DNA of 64,000 nt from Streptomyces finlayi (GTDB lineage: Bacteria; Actinomycetota; Actinomycetes; Streptomycetales; Streptomycetaceae): assembly GCF_014216315.1 (NCBI RefSeq), contig NZ_CP045702.1:1116001-1180000 (forward strand), read 5' to 3'. Below, piece after piece: positions 1-9,600 of this stretch (within the stretch, counting starts at the first letter, position 1; every line of letters starts with the position of its first letter). The notes beneath the pieces were generated by a model, which had not been told where the DNA came from, ran no database searches, and was given only the letters and a program-made list of their open reading frames with translations. The translations under genes were made by a program, and so were the position numbers.

Positions 1-2
1 GC

Positions 3-1739
3 GTACTGCCCGATGACGTGCGGGAGTTGGAGGGCAGCGGGCTGCGTGTGCACACGTGCACCGGGGCCCGGCCCCAGCAGGCTTCCGGTGACGCCTGGGC
101 GGAGACCGCGGCCCGCATCTGGCGGAGCCGGGCGCCTGAGTTGTTCCGGGAGGCGAGCGAGCTTCCCGGGGAACCCTTCGCCGCCGGTCCGCTGGCCGTG
201 ACCGCCCTGTGCGCGGGCATCACCCTCGGCGCGACCGAGCGTGCGGCAGCCGCCGACTGGGCCGCTGAGCGGCCGTACGCGCTGGATGCCAAACAGACGC
301 GGCAACTGGTCGAGTCGCTGACGTCACCGGGCATCGACGACCGGACCGGGGCCGAGTTCGACGCTGTGGGACGGCTGTTCGGGGCGTTGGACGGGCGCGC
401 GCCCGTCACGACGACCACGCCGCTCGCCGCGATGCTGGTGACGGAAGCGGTGCGCGGCGGGAACGGTTCACGGGAGCTGCCCGGGCGCTCCGCGTTCGCC
501 GGTCCGGACGGTGCGGCGATCGGGACGGCGCTCGGCCCGGAGATCCTTGCGGAGCTGAGAACGCCCGCGACCAGTGGTGATGTGGCGCGGACGGTGCAGT
601 TGCTGCGGGTGGCGCGGCTGCTGGACGTGGACTGTACGGAGTTCCTGCCCTCGGTCGTACGCCGGTTGGCGCCCGCGTTGCTGGCCGAGGACGATCCGGA
701 GTTCGGGCCGGCGCTGCTGGAGTTGCTGGACGAACAGTTCGATGTGCGGACGGCGCTGCTCGGGGCGCTGGACCGGATCGCGCCGGACGATCCAGGAGCG
801 GTGGAACGGCTGCTGGCCAGGGTCACGCTGCCGTTCACGGGGACGCAGTCGCTGCCGCATCTGCGGATGTGCGCCGAGGCCGCCGGGGCGCGGACGACGC
901 TGGGCGGTGACCGGGCGGCCGTGTGGCACCGGGTGCTGCGGGCGGCCGGGCTGTCACCGTTCGCCGAGCCGATGGTGCTGCGCACCGCTGCCGGCCTGGT
1001 GTGGGGGGACCGCGCGCCGACGGCCGGAGAGGCCCGGCTGCTGCTCGACGCGGCCACGTCGGACGGGCACCGGACGGCCGGGACGTGGGCGCGGCTGGTC
1101 GATGCGGCGCTCGCGGCAACGTCGGACGACGAGGAGGCCGCCGCACTCACGCACGACCTGCTGCGCGGCTTCCCGCAGGAGATCGAGGGGCGGGTTCGGG
1201 GCGCGCTGCTGCTGCTGGACTTCGCGCGGGAGGTGGGTTCCGGGGTGGCCGAGGAAGGCTGGGTGGACCGGGCCAGGGCGCTGTGCGCGCAGGCTGAACC
1301 GGTCGAACCGGCCGTCCGGGAGCGGGCGTTCGGGGCCCTGGCCGTACGGCTGCTGGCCCATGGCCGTCCGGAGGCAGAGCTGTACGCGTTCGTGCACAGC
1401 GAGGACGCCGACCTGGTGGCGGCGTACGATCGGGCGGCCCGGGCGGAGGGGATCGCCCAGCGGCTGCGCACCGACGCCGTCTACGCGGCCGACTGCTTCG
1501 GGGTCTGGACGGCGTACCCGCACGCGGGCCCGGCGTGGAACACCACGGCCGACGCCCTGCTGCGCGACGTCCTGCGCCCTGCCGTGCGTACGTTCGCGCC
1601 CGCCCGCCTGAAGGAGGTCGAGCAGGCCGTGGAGAGCGCGGGCAGCAGCGGACGCGCGGACGCGTTCCGGGCGTGGAACCGGCCGAGCACCCTCGGACGG
1701 ATCGGCCGGCGGATCTCGGGGCGGGTGCGGCGGGGCTGA
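3..1739 (+). CDS. C-terminal part of a GTPase-associated protein 1-like protein (5' end outside window)
   Basis: The reading frame is open to the left edge and starts mid-protein (VLPDDVRELEGSG, then RVHTCTG), so the N-terminus lies before the window. The GTG at position 18 is therefore probably not the true start. About 575 residues are visible. They are Ala/Leu/Arg-rich and look all-helical, with no catalytic motif that I recognise. The VLPDDV...RVHTCTG stretch resembles large actinobacterial proteins annotated GTPase-associated protein 1, which accompany TRAFAC-type GTPases in predicted conflict systems. That match is from memory and is the main uncertainty. It converges on the eCIS operon and the two share an apparent bidirectional terminator. 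Whether it belongs functionally to the eCIS or to a separate GTPase system to the left cannot be seen here. Confidence 0.5.
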   Translation, partial: VLPDDVRELEGSGLRVHTCTGARPQQASGDAWAETAARIWRSRAPELFREASELPGEPFAAGPLAVTALCAGITLGATERAAAADWAAERPYALDAKQTRQLVESLTSPGIDDRTGAEFDAVGRLFGALDGRAPVTTTTPLAAMLVTEAVRGGNGSRELPGRSAFAGPDGAAIGTALGPEILAELRTPATSGDVARTVQLLRVARLLDVDCTEFLPSVVRRLAPALLAEDDPEFGPALLELLDEQFDVRTALLGALDRIAPDDPGAVERLLARVTLPFTGTQSLPHLRMCAEAAGARTTLGGDRAAVWHRVLRAAGLSPFAEPMVLRTAAGLVWGDRAPTAGEARLLLDAATSDGHRTAGTWARLVDAALAATSDDEEAAALTHDLLRGFPQEIEGRVRGALLLLDFAREVGSGVAEEGWVDRARALCAQAEPVEPAVRERAFGALAVRLLAHGRPEAELYAFVHSEDADLVAAYDRAARAEGIAQRLRTDAVYAADCFGVWTAYPHAGPAWNTTADALLRDVLRPAVRTFAPARLKEVEQAVESAGSSGRADAFRAWNRPSTLGRIGRRISGRVRRG

Positions 1740-1852
1740 GGCTCCTTCCTGATCACGGATACCGGCCTTCACCGTGAGCTCGGCCGTCGTCAGCCTGCCG
1801 GCCTCCCGATGGTGAACAGTTCGAACCGGTACCGGACCGGGTGCGTACGTCG

Positions 1853-1890
1853 ATCGCCGGCCGGGCCGGAGTCCCGGTCCGGCCGGCGAT
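1853..1890. terminator. Bidirectional hairpin terminator between convergent genes
   Basis: A 17-bp stem (1853-1869 with 1874-1890, one G-U pair) closes a 4-nt loop. It lies between the convergent ends of the GTPase-associated-like gene (1739) and the amidase gene (1906). It is GC-rich without a long T-tract, as is usual in Streptomyces. Confidence 0.6.
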
Positions 1891-1905
1891 GAACGACTCG
1901 GCGGG

Positions 1906-2790
1906 TCAGACGTTGGGCACCTTGAGCTTGTCCCAGCTCGACCTGCCCGGGGTGCCGTCCGCGTCGCTCCCGGAGAAGCCCAGCTTCCGCTGCCACGCGG
2001 CGTACGACTTGCGGTCGGCCGCCGACCAGGCCGGGCCGGGGCCGACCTCGTACCGTCCGCAGCCCTGGGCCACCAGTCTCTTTCCCATCGCCGTGATGAC
2101 AGGGCTGCGACGGCCCACCCGGAAGAACGCCGCCCCGGGGAACGGCTCGTACGTCGCCGGGGGTTTCGGCGCGGGCGGTTTCGACGGGCCGTCGGGGCTG
2201 CCGCCCAGGCGTGACCTGATCCTGCCGCGCATCGAGTCCATCGTGAACCCTCGCGGGTCGATCTTCCCCGGCTGCCACTCCTTGTGACCGATCACCGAGC
2301 GGTACGTCCAGCCGTGGGCCCGGCAGATCGCGGCCGACGCCTTCTCGATGGCCTCCAGCTGCGCGGCGGGCCACAGGTCCTCGCCGTTGCCGAGGTTGAC
2401 GCACTCGAAGCCGTAAAAGTGTCGGTTGCCGTCGGTGTTGGCCTCGTTGTCGGCAGGCAGCGCCGATTCGTTGACCACCGCACGCAGGACGTCGTCGTCA
2501 CCGAGCCCGGCGTGGTTGGTGCGGCCGTGGCCGACCAGGTGGACCGAGCCGTCCTTGGCGATCACACCGTGGCACAGCGGACCCGGCAGGGTCGAATGGC
2601 CGTTGTAACAGAGCTCCACGGAGCTCCTGGTGCCCGAGCTCACGGTGTGATGGATCATCACACCGTGCACGGGACCCCACGGCCCCTTGTGGTTGCGGTT
2701 GTGCGTGCGCCAGCTCCGGTGCTCGACGACGTGCAGACCCTCGTTCCGAAGGGCCTTGAGCAATCGGTCGGCGGACAGAGGCGTTGCCAT
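1906..2790 (-). CDS. N-acetylmuramoyl-L-alanine amidase with C-terminal peptidoglycan-binding-like domain
   Basis: 294 residues. The N-terminal two thirds are an Amidase_2/PGRP-type domain that cleaves the lactam bond between N-acetylmuramic acid and L-alanine. The zinc-site motifs are VMIHHTVSSG near residue 45 and VIGHKEWQPGKIDP near residue 166, and the substrate-facing FYGFECVNLG lies between them. After a Pro-rich linker, the last 70 residues (GRRSPVITAMGKRLVAQG ... YAAWQRKLGFSGSDADG) resemble an actinobacterial peptidoglycan-binding repeat. There is no signal peptide, which fits loading onto the injection particle or release by lysis rather than Sec export. It is the last gene of the eCIS operon, 27 nt after the DUF6519 gene. 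I infer a role as a cell-wall-lysing accessory or cargo. Confidence 0.85.
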   Translation of the reverse strand: MATPLSADRLLKALRNEGLHVVEHRSWRTHNRNHKGPWGPVHGVMIHHTVSSGTRSSVELCYNGHSTLPGPLCHGVIAKDGSVHLVGHGRTNHAGLGDDDVLRAVVNESALPADNEANTDGNRHFYGFECVNLGNGEDLWPAAQLEAIEKASAAICRAHGWTYRSVIGHKEWQPGKIDPRGFTMDSMRGRIRSRLGGSPDGPSKPPAPKPPATYEPFPGAAFFRVGRRSPVITAMGKRLVAQGCGRYEVGPGPAWSAADRKSYAAWQRKLGFSGSDADGTPGRSSWDKLKVPNV

Positions 2791-2817
2791 GGTGGTGTCC
2801 CTTCCCCAGGTGACGCG

Positions 2818-4389
2818 TCAGCTCCCGGGCTGATTGTCGTCGTCTTGCCCATCGGGCCGCGGTGCCGAACCGCCGACGGCGGCGGACTCCGCCGCCGTCG
2901 CCTCCGCCTCGGCCGCCGCCTCCGCGGCCAGCTCCTCCTCGTCGGCGGCGGGGATGACGGCAGCCAGCGGGGCGAACGTCATCCGCAGGTCGGCGACCGC
3001 GGCTTCCCCCAACACCCACGCCAGCGGCGCGTAGTGGACCTGGATTCCCTCCGGGGACCGCAGCAGCGGCCGTCGGGCGGCATCCGTCGGCCACTCGACA
3101 CCGCCCGTGGCCGTACGGGCCGGAACGGTCCAGAAGTCCCCGGACCGGTACGTCCTGCCCGGCTCGAAGTACACGAGCACGCCGTCCTCCAGAGGCAGCC
3201 AGCCGCCCTCCTCGATCCGGACCGCGCCGCCCCGCAGCTTCGCCGCCGCCCGCTCGGTACGGCTCCGGCCGCTCCCGTGCCCCGAACCCCCGCGCTGGTC
3301 CCAGCGCCGCAGGAACGGGTGGAGTCCGGGGCGCCGCCCGACGGAGGAACCGGGCTCGTCCGAGAGCCGCACCCGTCGCCCCGGCAGGTCCACCTCCTCG
3401 ACCCGCAGCAGCGGAAGCGGCTCGCCCCGGCTGGTGCGGGCGGTGTCCAGGCACTCCACCTGGTCCCCGACGTTCAGACCCAGTGAGTCGTCGCCACCCA
3501 GTGAGGCCAGCTCCACCCAGGTGCCGTCGATCTCGTCGACCGGGAAGGTCACCGAACCGTTCTCCCGCGACCATTTGAAAGTGGCGTCCTTCGCCGGGCC
3601 GCCCTCGTGGATCTCCACGCGGTACATCTGGTTCTCCCGGCCCCGGTAGCGGGCGTCCGGCTTCACCAGGCAGGGGTCCTCGTCCGCGTGCGCGGGGCGC
3701 TCGCTGCGCGCCGCCATGCGCGCGGTCGGCGCCTGCGCCGCCGCCCACCGCGCGAACGCCGCACGCACCTCGTCCTTCGGCGCCCCGTCCGCCAGCTCCA
3801 ACTGCGCGCCGGGCAGGGGGAGCACCTGCCATACGGTCTTGAGCCGGGCCGCCGTGTCAGGCATCGCGGGCCCGAGCGCCACCTCGCGCAGCAGCGGGTC
3901 CTCGGCCGCGGTCACCGAACGCTCCCACACCTTGAGATAGGCCAGGTACGGGAATTGGGTGGGCAGCCGGTCGCCGTGGCGCTCCGCGTCCCGGTATCCG
4001 TCGGGCTGGTCCCAGTACGTCCAGGTCGCCGGGACCGCGGCCGGTGCCTCACCGTCGTCCGCGGCGCCGTGGTCCCCGGCCTCAGCCGGGACGCCCGGCT
4101 CCGGCCGGGTCGCGTCCAGCAGGATGCCGTCCACGTAGTAGCGGCCGCCGCCGATGGCCAGATCGTCCAGCTCACGGCCACCGCCCACGAAGCTCAGGCC
4201 GAAGCCGGTGGCGCCGCGCGGGCCGCCGTGCTGCCCGATCAGATCGGCCGCGGTCGTACGGGCCCGCACCAGCTGGATGGCGGCCTGCTCATTGGCGTCG
4301 GCGTCGAGCTGCACCCGGCCCTGCTGCGCGATGACCGCCGAGTAGTGCCGGTCCGGCCGGAAGGTGTTGCGGGAGATGTCTGCGTGCAT
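2818..4389 (-). CDS. DUF6519 family eCIS-associated protein
   Basis: 523 residues. It starts MHADISRNTFRPDRHYSAVI and continues GRVQLDADANEQAAI, the typical opening of DUF6519 proteins found near contractile injection and phage-tail baseplate genes. No enzymatic motif is visible. An acidic Ala/Glu-rich stretch (EEELAAEAAAEAEATAAE) precedes an acidic C-terminus. It lies between the tail-I-like gene and the amidase gene in the same operon, so it is probably a baseplate-peripheral or fibre-like component. A hairpin overlaps its ribosome-binding region (see that entry). The exact function of DUF6519 is unknown to me. Confidence 0.75.
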   Translation of the reverse strand: MHADISRNTFRPDRHYSAVIAQQGRVQLDADANEQAAIQLVRARTTAADLIGQHGGPRGATGFGLSFVGGGRELDDLAIGGGRYYVDGILLDATRPEPGVPAEAGDHGAADDGEAPAAVPATWTYWDQPDGYRDAERHGDRLPTQFPYLAYLKVWERSVTAAEDPLLREVALGPAMPDTAARLKTVWQVLPLPGAQLELADGAPKDEVRAAFARWAAAQAPTARMAARSERPAHADEDPCLVKPDARYRGRENQMYRVEIHEGGPAKDATFKWSRENGSVTFPVDEIDGTWVELASLGGDDSLGLNVGDQVECLDTARTSRGEPLPLLRVEEVDLPGRRVRLSDEPGSSVGRRPGLHPFLRRWDQRGGSGHGSGRSRTERAAAKLRGGAVRIEEGGWLPLEDGVLVYFEPGRTYRSGDFWTVPARTATGGVEWPTDAARRPLLRSPEGIQVHYAPLAWVLGEAAVADLRMTFAPLAAVIPAADEEELAAEAAAEAEATAAESAAVGGSAPRPDGQDDDNQPGS

Positions 4390-4392
4390 GGG

Positions 4393-4407
4393 AAGGGGTC
4401 CCCCCTT
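4393..4407 (-). promoter_or_regulatory. Hairpin overlapping the ribosome-binding site of the DUF6519 gene
   Basis: On the minus strand the sequence AAGGGG-GGA-CCCCTT ends three bases before the ATG at 4389. The only plausible Shine-Dalgarno (AAGGGGGGA) forms the 5' arm of a perfect 6-bp stem. The structure could lower initiation unless ribosomes arrive from the upstream gene, which ends 77 nt earlier. Function is inferred from position only. Confidence 0.35.
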
Positions 4408-4466
4408 GGAAGTTCATCGGTCGGAAGATCGGAAGAAGTCGTGTCGGTGACGGGGAAGGTTCCGGT

Positions 4467-6662
4467 TCAGGTGACGGGGAAGATCCCGGCGTCCGTACCG
4501 GCCGGCGTGTACTCGGCGAGCCGGGCCCGCAGGCTGTCCTCGCGCTGCGGTTCGTACAGGTCGTGGAAGACGCCCAGCTCGGAGCCGTCGTCGGCGCCCC
4601 TGCGGAGCTGCCACGGACCGGCGTCGGCGAGCCGCCCGTACGCGGGCGTGCCGTACCGCTCGCTGCTCAGCAACGGGCGCACCGGCTGTGCCTCCCCCTC
4701 GCCCACGGGATCGGGCAGGCAGCGGTGCCGGCGCGGGGTGCGGGAGCCGGGCGGCACGTACGAGTACCGCAGGCAGCCGATGCCGCGCCGGGCCACCCGC
4801 AGCTGCCCGGTGAAGATGCTGTTCTCGGCGATCTCCACCGCGTGGGTGTGGACCTCGCCGATGACCGTGGTGCGGTGGGCGTGCAGCACAGCATGTGCAT
4901 GGCGGCAGTCCGGTGCGGAGAGCGCGGCCCGGTCGTGGCCGGTGGCGTCCAGGATGCTGTCGCGGATGTGGATCGGCAGCGGGTCGTGGCTCACCTCCTC
5001 ACCGATCACCTCGATGGTGCCGAGGACGCTGCGGTCGACGGACACGCACGCTGTCGTCCGGTCCAGGACCAGGCTCGGCTCCTCGGGCGAGTGCGGGTCA
5101 CAGCCGGGCTCCAGCGACCAGCCCGGTACGAGCGTGCAGTGCCGCAGCACGAGCGCACCGAGCGGGCCGCTGACATGGAGCCCGCGCCCGGTGATCAGCA
5201 GACCGTCCAGCACGATCCGGGGAGCATCGCCCTCTCCGTCCTCCTGCGCCCGGATGTTGAGCGCGTCGGGCCGGTTGCTGTACCAGTCGAGCAGCCGGAT
5301 CACCGGACGGCAGCCCTCGGCGGCGCGCAGCTCCAGCCGGTCGCCGCGTTCGAGGTCGAAGTCGAGCTGCTCCTGGTAGGCGCCGCTGTGCGTGATCTCG
5401 ATGACGCCCTCGGGGCCGCAGTGTCCCGCCCGCCGGTCGGTGCGCCACTGCTCGTACGCGTCCATGATCCGCTGGTGGTCCTGCCCGGGGCCCACCCGGT
5501 AGAGCCGTGCGGCGGGTGAGGTGACGCGCTCGCGCGGGTACTCGCCGCCGCCGGTGTCGTCACCGAAGGCGTAGTGGTAGGTGACCCAGACCCCTTGCCG
5601 GGGCGCCGAGCGGGAGCCGAAGGCGATCCGTCCCAGCACCGGGTCGACGGCCACCTGGCCGAGCTTGGGACGGTAGCGCCAGTCCGTCAGGTCCGCGACG
5701 ACGATGTCCGACATCGGCACCGGCTCGTCCTGACCGTCGCGCCAGACCGCGAAGCTCTTGCCCGGCCCGTAGTAGTCCGCGAGCCGGTCGGCGAGCTGCC
5801 GCCGGGTGATGTACGCGGGCACGTTGTCGACCGTCGCGATGTGCGTGGCCGACGGTTCCGGCACCGGCAGGGTCACCAGCGGGCTGTCGTTGCCCAGGAT
5901 CGAGAACGTGTACAGGCTGCGGGCGCGGTCGACGCAGTACGCCGGTGCCCGGGTCACGGAGTACGGCTTGAGGCGCCATACGAACAGCCCGACGCCGGCC
6001 GGGGTGTGGCCGCCCTTGCGGCGCATCGAACCGGCCCTGCGTACATCGGCCGACCGGGCCGACGTATCGAACGGGCCGCCCGTCAGGTCGAGTCGCGCAC
6101 CGTCCCTCACGTCGGCCAGCCGGCCGCGCCCCAGCCTGCGTACGTCGTCGGGCGCCGCCCCCGTCCCGTACAGCCTGACGGGCTGCTGGTGGGAGACCAG
6201 CCGGGAGAACTCCACGGCCCTGGCCGGCCACCCGGCGACCTCCTGCGCCGTCTCCTCCAACAGCGCGAGGGTGCCCTTGCGGCGGCGGTTGGCGACGGTC
6301 GCGGCGACGTCGCGGCGGGGCGCGAGCGCCTCGGCGAGCCGCGTGCGGGCCTCGTCACCGCCCTCGTCACCGCCCCCGCCACCACCCCCGCCGCCGAGAC
6401 CGCCGCCGAGACCGGCCGACTGGACGCGCTCGTACCCGGGAAGCGGGCGGTAGCCCACCAGGTCGCCGAGATACGGCAGTACCCAGGGCGCGGCCGTCTC
6501 CACGAACAGGTCCTCGTAGCTCTGTTCGACCCCGTCGCGCACCCGGTCGGCCTGTTCGGTGATCACCGCGAGCAGTGCGCGCAGCGGCCCGCCCTCCTCG
6601 GCGTCCCGCAGCCGGTGCCACTGCGGGAGCAGCTCCGCAAGCTTGTCCGGTTCCCTGCTCAT
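4467..6662 (-). CDS. Phage tail protein I-like baseplate protein
   Basis: 731 residues. The N-terminus (LLPQWHRLRDAEE...LLAVITEQADRVRDGVEQ, then APWVLPYLGDLVGYRPLP) has the pattern of the P2 gpI/Afp13-side proteins that join the baseplate wedge to fibres in eCIS loci. A Gly-rich linker (GGGLGGGGGGGGGDEGG) lies near residue 95. The middle and C-terminal parts contain strand-rich, short-repeat sequence (LVLRHCTLVPGW, AHAVLHAHRTTVIGEVHTHAVEIAENSIF) suggestive of a right-handed beta-helix. It starts 22 nt after the 1259-residue baseplate gene. Beta-helix plus baseplate position suggests a peripheral baseplate or receptor-facing part. The family call is moderately certain and the fold of the second half is inference. 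Confidence 0.65.
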   Translation of the reverse strand: MSREPDKLAELLPQWHRLRDAEEGGPLRALLAVITEQADRVRDGVEQSYEDLFVETAAPWVLPYLGDLVGYRPLPGYERVQSAGLGGGLGGGGGGGGGDEGGDEARTRLAEALAPRRDVAATVANRRRKGTLALLEETAQEVAGWPARAVEFSRLVSHQQPVRLYGTGAAPDDVRRLGRGRLADVRDGARLDLTGGPFDTSARSADVRRAGSMRRKGGHTPAGVGLFVWRLKPYSVTRAPAYCVDRARSLYTFSILGNDSPLVTLPVPEPSATHIATVDNVPAYITRRQLADRLADYYGPGKSFAVWRDGQDEPVPMSDIVVADLTDWRYRPKLGQVAVDPVLGRIAFGSRSAPRQGVWVTYHYAFGDDTGGGEYPRERVTSPAARLYRVGPGQDHQRIMDAYEQWRTDRRAGHCGPEGVIEITHSGAYQEQLDFDLERGDRLELRAAEGCRPVIRLLDWYSNRPDALNIRAQEDGEGDAPRIVLDGLLITGRGLHVSGPLGALVLRHCTLVPGWSLEPGCDPHSPEEPSLVLDRTTACVSVDRSVLGTIEVIGEEVSHDPLPIHIRDSILDATGHDRAALSAPDCRHAHAVLHAHRTTVIGEVHTHAVEIAENSIFTGQLRVARRGIGCLRYSYVPPGSRTPRRHRCLPDPVGEGEAQPVRPLLSSERYGTPAYGRLADAGPWQLRRGADDGSELGVFHDLYEPQREDSLRARLAEYTPAGTDAGIFPVT

Positions 6663-6684
6663 GCGGCGCTCCCTTCCTGGGTGT

Positions 6685-9600
6685 TCATCGGGTGACCTCC
6701 GTGAGAGTGAGCGTGTCCGGGACTTCCGGTGACAGCAGGACGAGCTGGGCGGGCCGGACGCCGCGGAAGACGAACACCGCGCGGCCCTTCGCCAGGCGCC
6801 GGGTGTCGGTGATGTCCGGGTTGAGGCGCAGCAGTTCGGTGAGGGCGATGCCGTACCGGGCGGCGACCCCGGTGAGCGTCTCGCCCTCCGGTGCGGTCAC
6901 CCGGTGCACGTCCTCGTCGTACGTGGCGAGCCGCGCCGGTACCGTCGTACGCGGTCGTGCGAGGGCGTCCGCGAGTCCGGGCAGACCGTCGGGGGTGAGG
7001 GTCGCGGGCACTGCGCCGAACACGTCCACGTCCACGTGGTCGACGCCGGGCACCGCGTGGGCCGTCGCCAGTACGTCCGACAGGTGCGCCGGGCTGCCCA
7101 GCTCGCGCCTGGCGCTGCCGAAGCGGGTCAGCAGGGCCTGGCGCAGGCGGGGTTCGACGACGTGCCAGCTGTGGTCGCGGGCCACCTTCACCTTCGCTGC
7201 GAGCAGCAGCAGGACCAGTTCGCGCACCTGCACCCGTACCGGCAGCCGGGGGTCCCCGTACCGGGTGAGTGAGGAGCGCAGCGCGGTGAGCACGTCGGAG
7301 TCCTCGGCGATGGGGATGTCGTCGACCCCGGCCACCGTCACATGCAGCATCCGCCGTCTGCCGTCGAAGATCTCACGCGCCACGGCCCGGCCGATCCCGC
7401 CGCGGGCGCGGGCGAAGTCCTCGTAGTCCGCGACCGACACCAGCCGGTCGAGGGCCGACACGGCGAGCGGCACCGTGGACCGGGTCGCGCCGGGGCCGTC
7501 CGCGTCCGCGCCGCCCGTGGCGGGCTGAGGATTGGTGACCCCGGTGACGCCGAGCGGCCGGTTGACCGCCTGGGTGATCCGGTCGGCCCGGACGTTGGCG
7601 GCCCGGCCGGTGCCGAAGCGGTAGCGGGCCCGGACGTTCTCGTGCCCACCGGGCAGCCGGGCCCCGTGCACCCCGTCGCCGAAGGTGACCGTGGTCCGGC
7701 CGCCCGCCACCCCGCTGACGTACACCCGATCGCGCGGTCCGCGTCCGGCGAGGCTGTCCACCTCGTGCCACAGCAGCCCGTCGACCCGTACGTCGAGGAC
7801 GGGGACCGCCCCCAGCGCGTTGTCGGTGGGCAGCCAGGTGAGCGGTGACTGCCACAGGGCGAACGTCTGGTTGGTCCGGTCCGGGTCGCCGCTGCCGATC
7901 GGCTCCTCCCGGCTCTCGCCGTGCGTGGCCCCCACCACGTTGCCCCGCACCCGCACGGTGGCCCGCCGGTAGCGGTGGACCAGGTCCGTGGTCAGGGTGA
8001 GTCTCGTGTGCACGTGGTCGCCGGGCAGCAGCGGGTCGAGCACCTGCTCGACGTCCGCGACCGTCACCAGCTCGGTGGCCCGCCCCGCGGGGACGTCCGT
8101 GCGCTCCCCCGACACCATGAGCCGCCGCCCCGGGCGCAGCCCGTCGTACAGCTCGGCCAGTTCGAGCTCATTGCCGTGCACGTCCTCGCCGAGCGGCTCG
8201 TCGGCGAGCCGCAGTGCCTGTCCGCCCGCGTGCACGGTCGTGTCCCTGATCGTGGAGAGCAGCACATCGTGCTCGTCGAGCCAGGGGTCCGCCAGGGTCA
8301 GTTCCGTACCGCGTCCGGTGATGCCGAAGTCGGTGTACACGGCGGTGCGTACGGCGGTGACCCTGGTGGTGACGAACCTGAGCCTCTCGTCGCCCGGAAT
8401 GCCGTCGGGGCCCTCGGCGCCCTTGCGGGGACGCTCGATCGCGACCCAGCTGCCGACCGTGACCGAGTCCTGCACCGAGTCGAGGGCGATCACCCGCCGG
8501 TCGGCGGGCTCCGGGACGGTGGCGATGCCGATGACCACATTGGCGGGTTCGCTGCCGACCGTGTACCGCACGGTCAGCTCGTAGCCCTCGTGCCTGACCT
8601 GTTCGTGGTCACCGGGCGCCAGTCGCCAGGTCCTGGTCTCACCGTTGTGGACGGCGACCTGGACCCGGCCGTCCTCCGCGGGCCGGGAGACGAACAGGGT
8701 CCGCTCGGGCAGCCCGGCGTGCAACTGGGCGGTGACGCCCGGCTCCTGCGAGTCGGCGGGCCGCCGGTTCAGCCAGCTCAGATCGTGGTCCTGGCCGGCC
8801 CGGGTCCTGACCGTGACCCGGCCGGGTCCCAGGTCGAACGTGGCCTCCGACGGTAGGTTCTCCGACTGCTGGACGGACGAACCCGTCTCGGTGTGCTGGA
8901 ACTCCGCACGCACCGGGACCTTGCCCGCCGTGTCGAACACCACCCGCATCGTCGTCAGGGCGGAGCCGGTCAGCGGCCAGTCCGCCTGTCTGATCACCCG
9001 TCCCCGTGCGTCCTGCACGGGCCGCAGCGGCGCCATCGCGCCGAACGGCGCCACCGTCACCCGCATCGCCTGCACCTCGTGCAGGAGCGACGGCGCGGTG
9101 GGGGCGGACTGCCGCCACGCGGGATACATCCCGTCGGCGATCCGCGGGTCGAGCGCCGCCAGCAGCCGCGCCCCGAGATCGGAGCCCGGAGCCGACAGCC
9201 GGCCGGCACCGGCGCCGGCCGGCAGGGACCCCGCCCGGGAGCCTGCCCGTACGACCTCTCCGCGCAGCGCTGGAAGTACCGCGCCCAGCGCCCGCAGCGC
9301 GGCGGAACCGCCCGGCGCGGCAGCGCGCAGCCCCTCGGGGGCGGCCCTGACCGGCTCCAGCTCGGCTGCCCGCGCCCTGATGTCGCCGATCACCGCCTCC
9401 AGCTGCGCGAACCATGCGGCGACGTGCTCGTGCGCTCGCGCGACGACCTGTGCCTCGGCCAGCCGCTCGTGCGGTTCCGCGAGCGCGGCGGCGAGACGGG
9501 CGGGTGAGGTGAGGGAGTCCAGTTCGTCCCGCAGCGGTGCGAGCACCTGGGTGTCGAAGTCCTGGATGAACCGGCTGACCGGGCGCGGGTTGGGGTTGTC

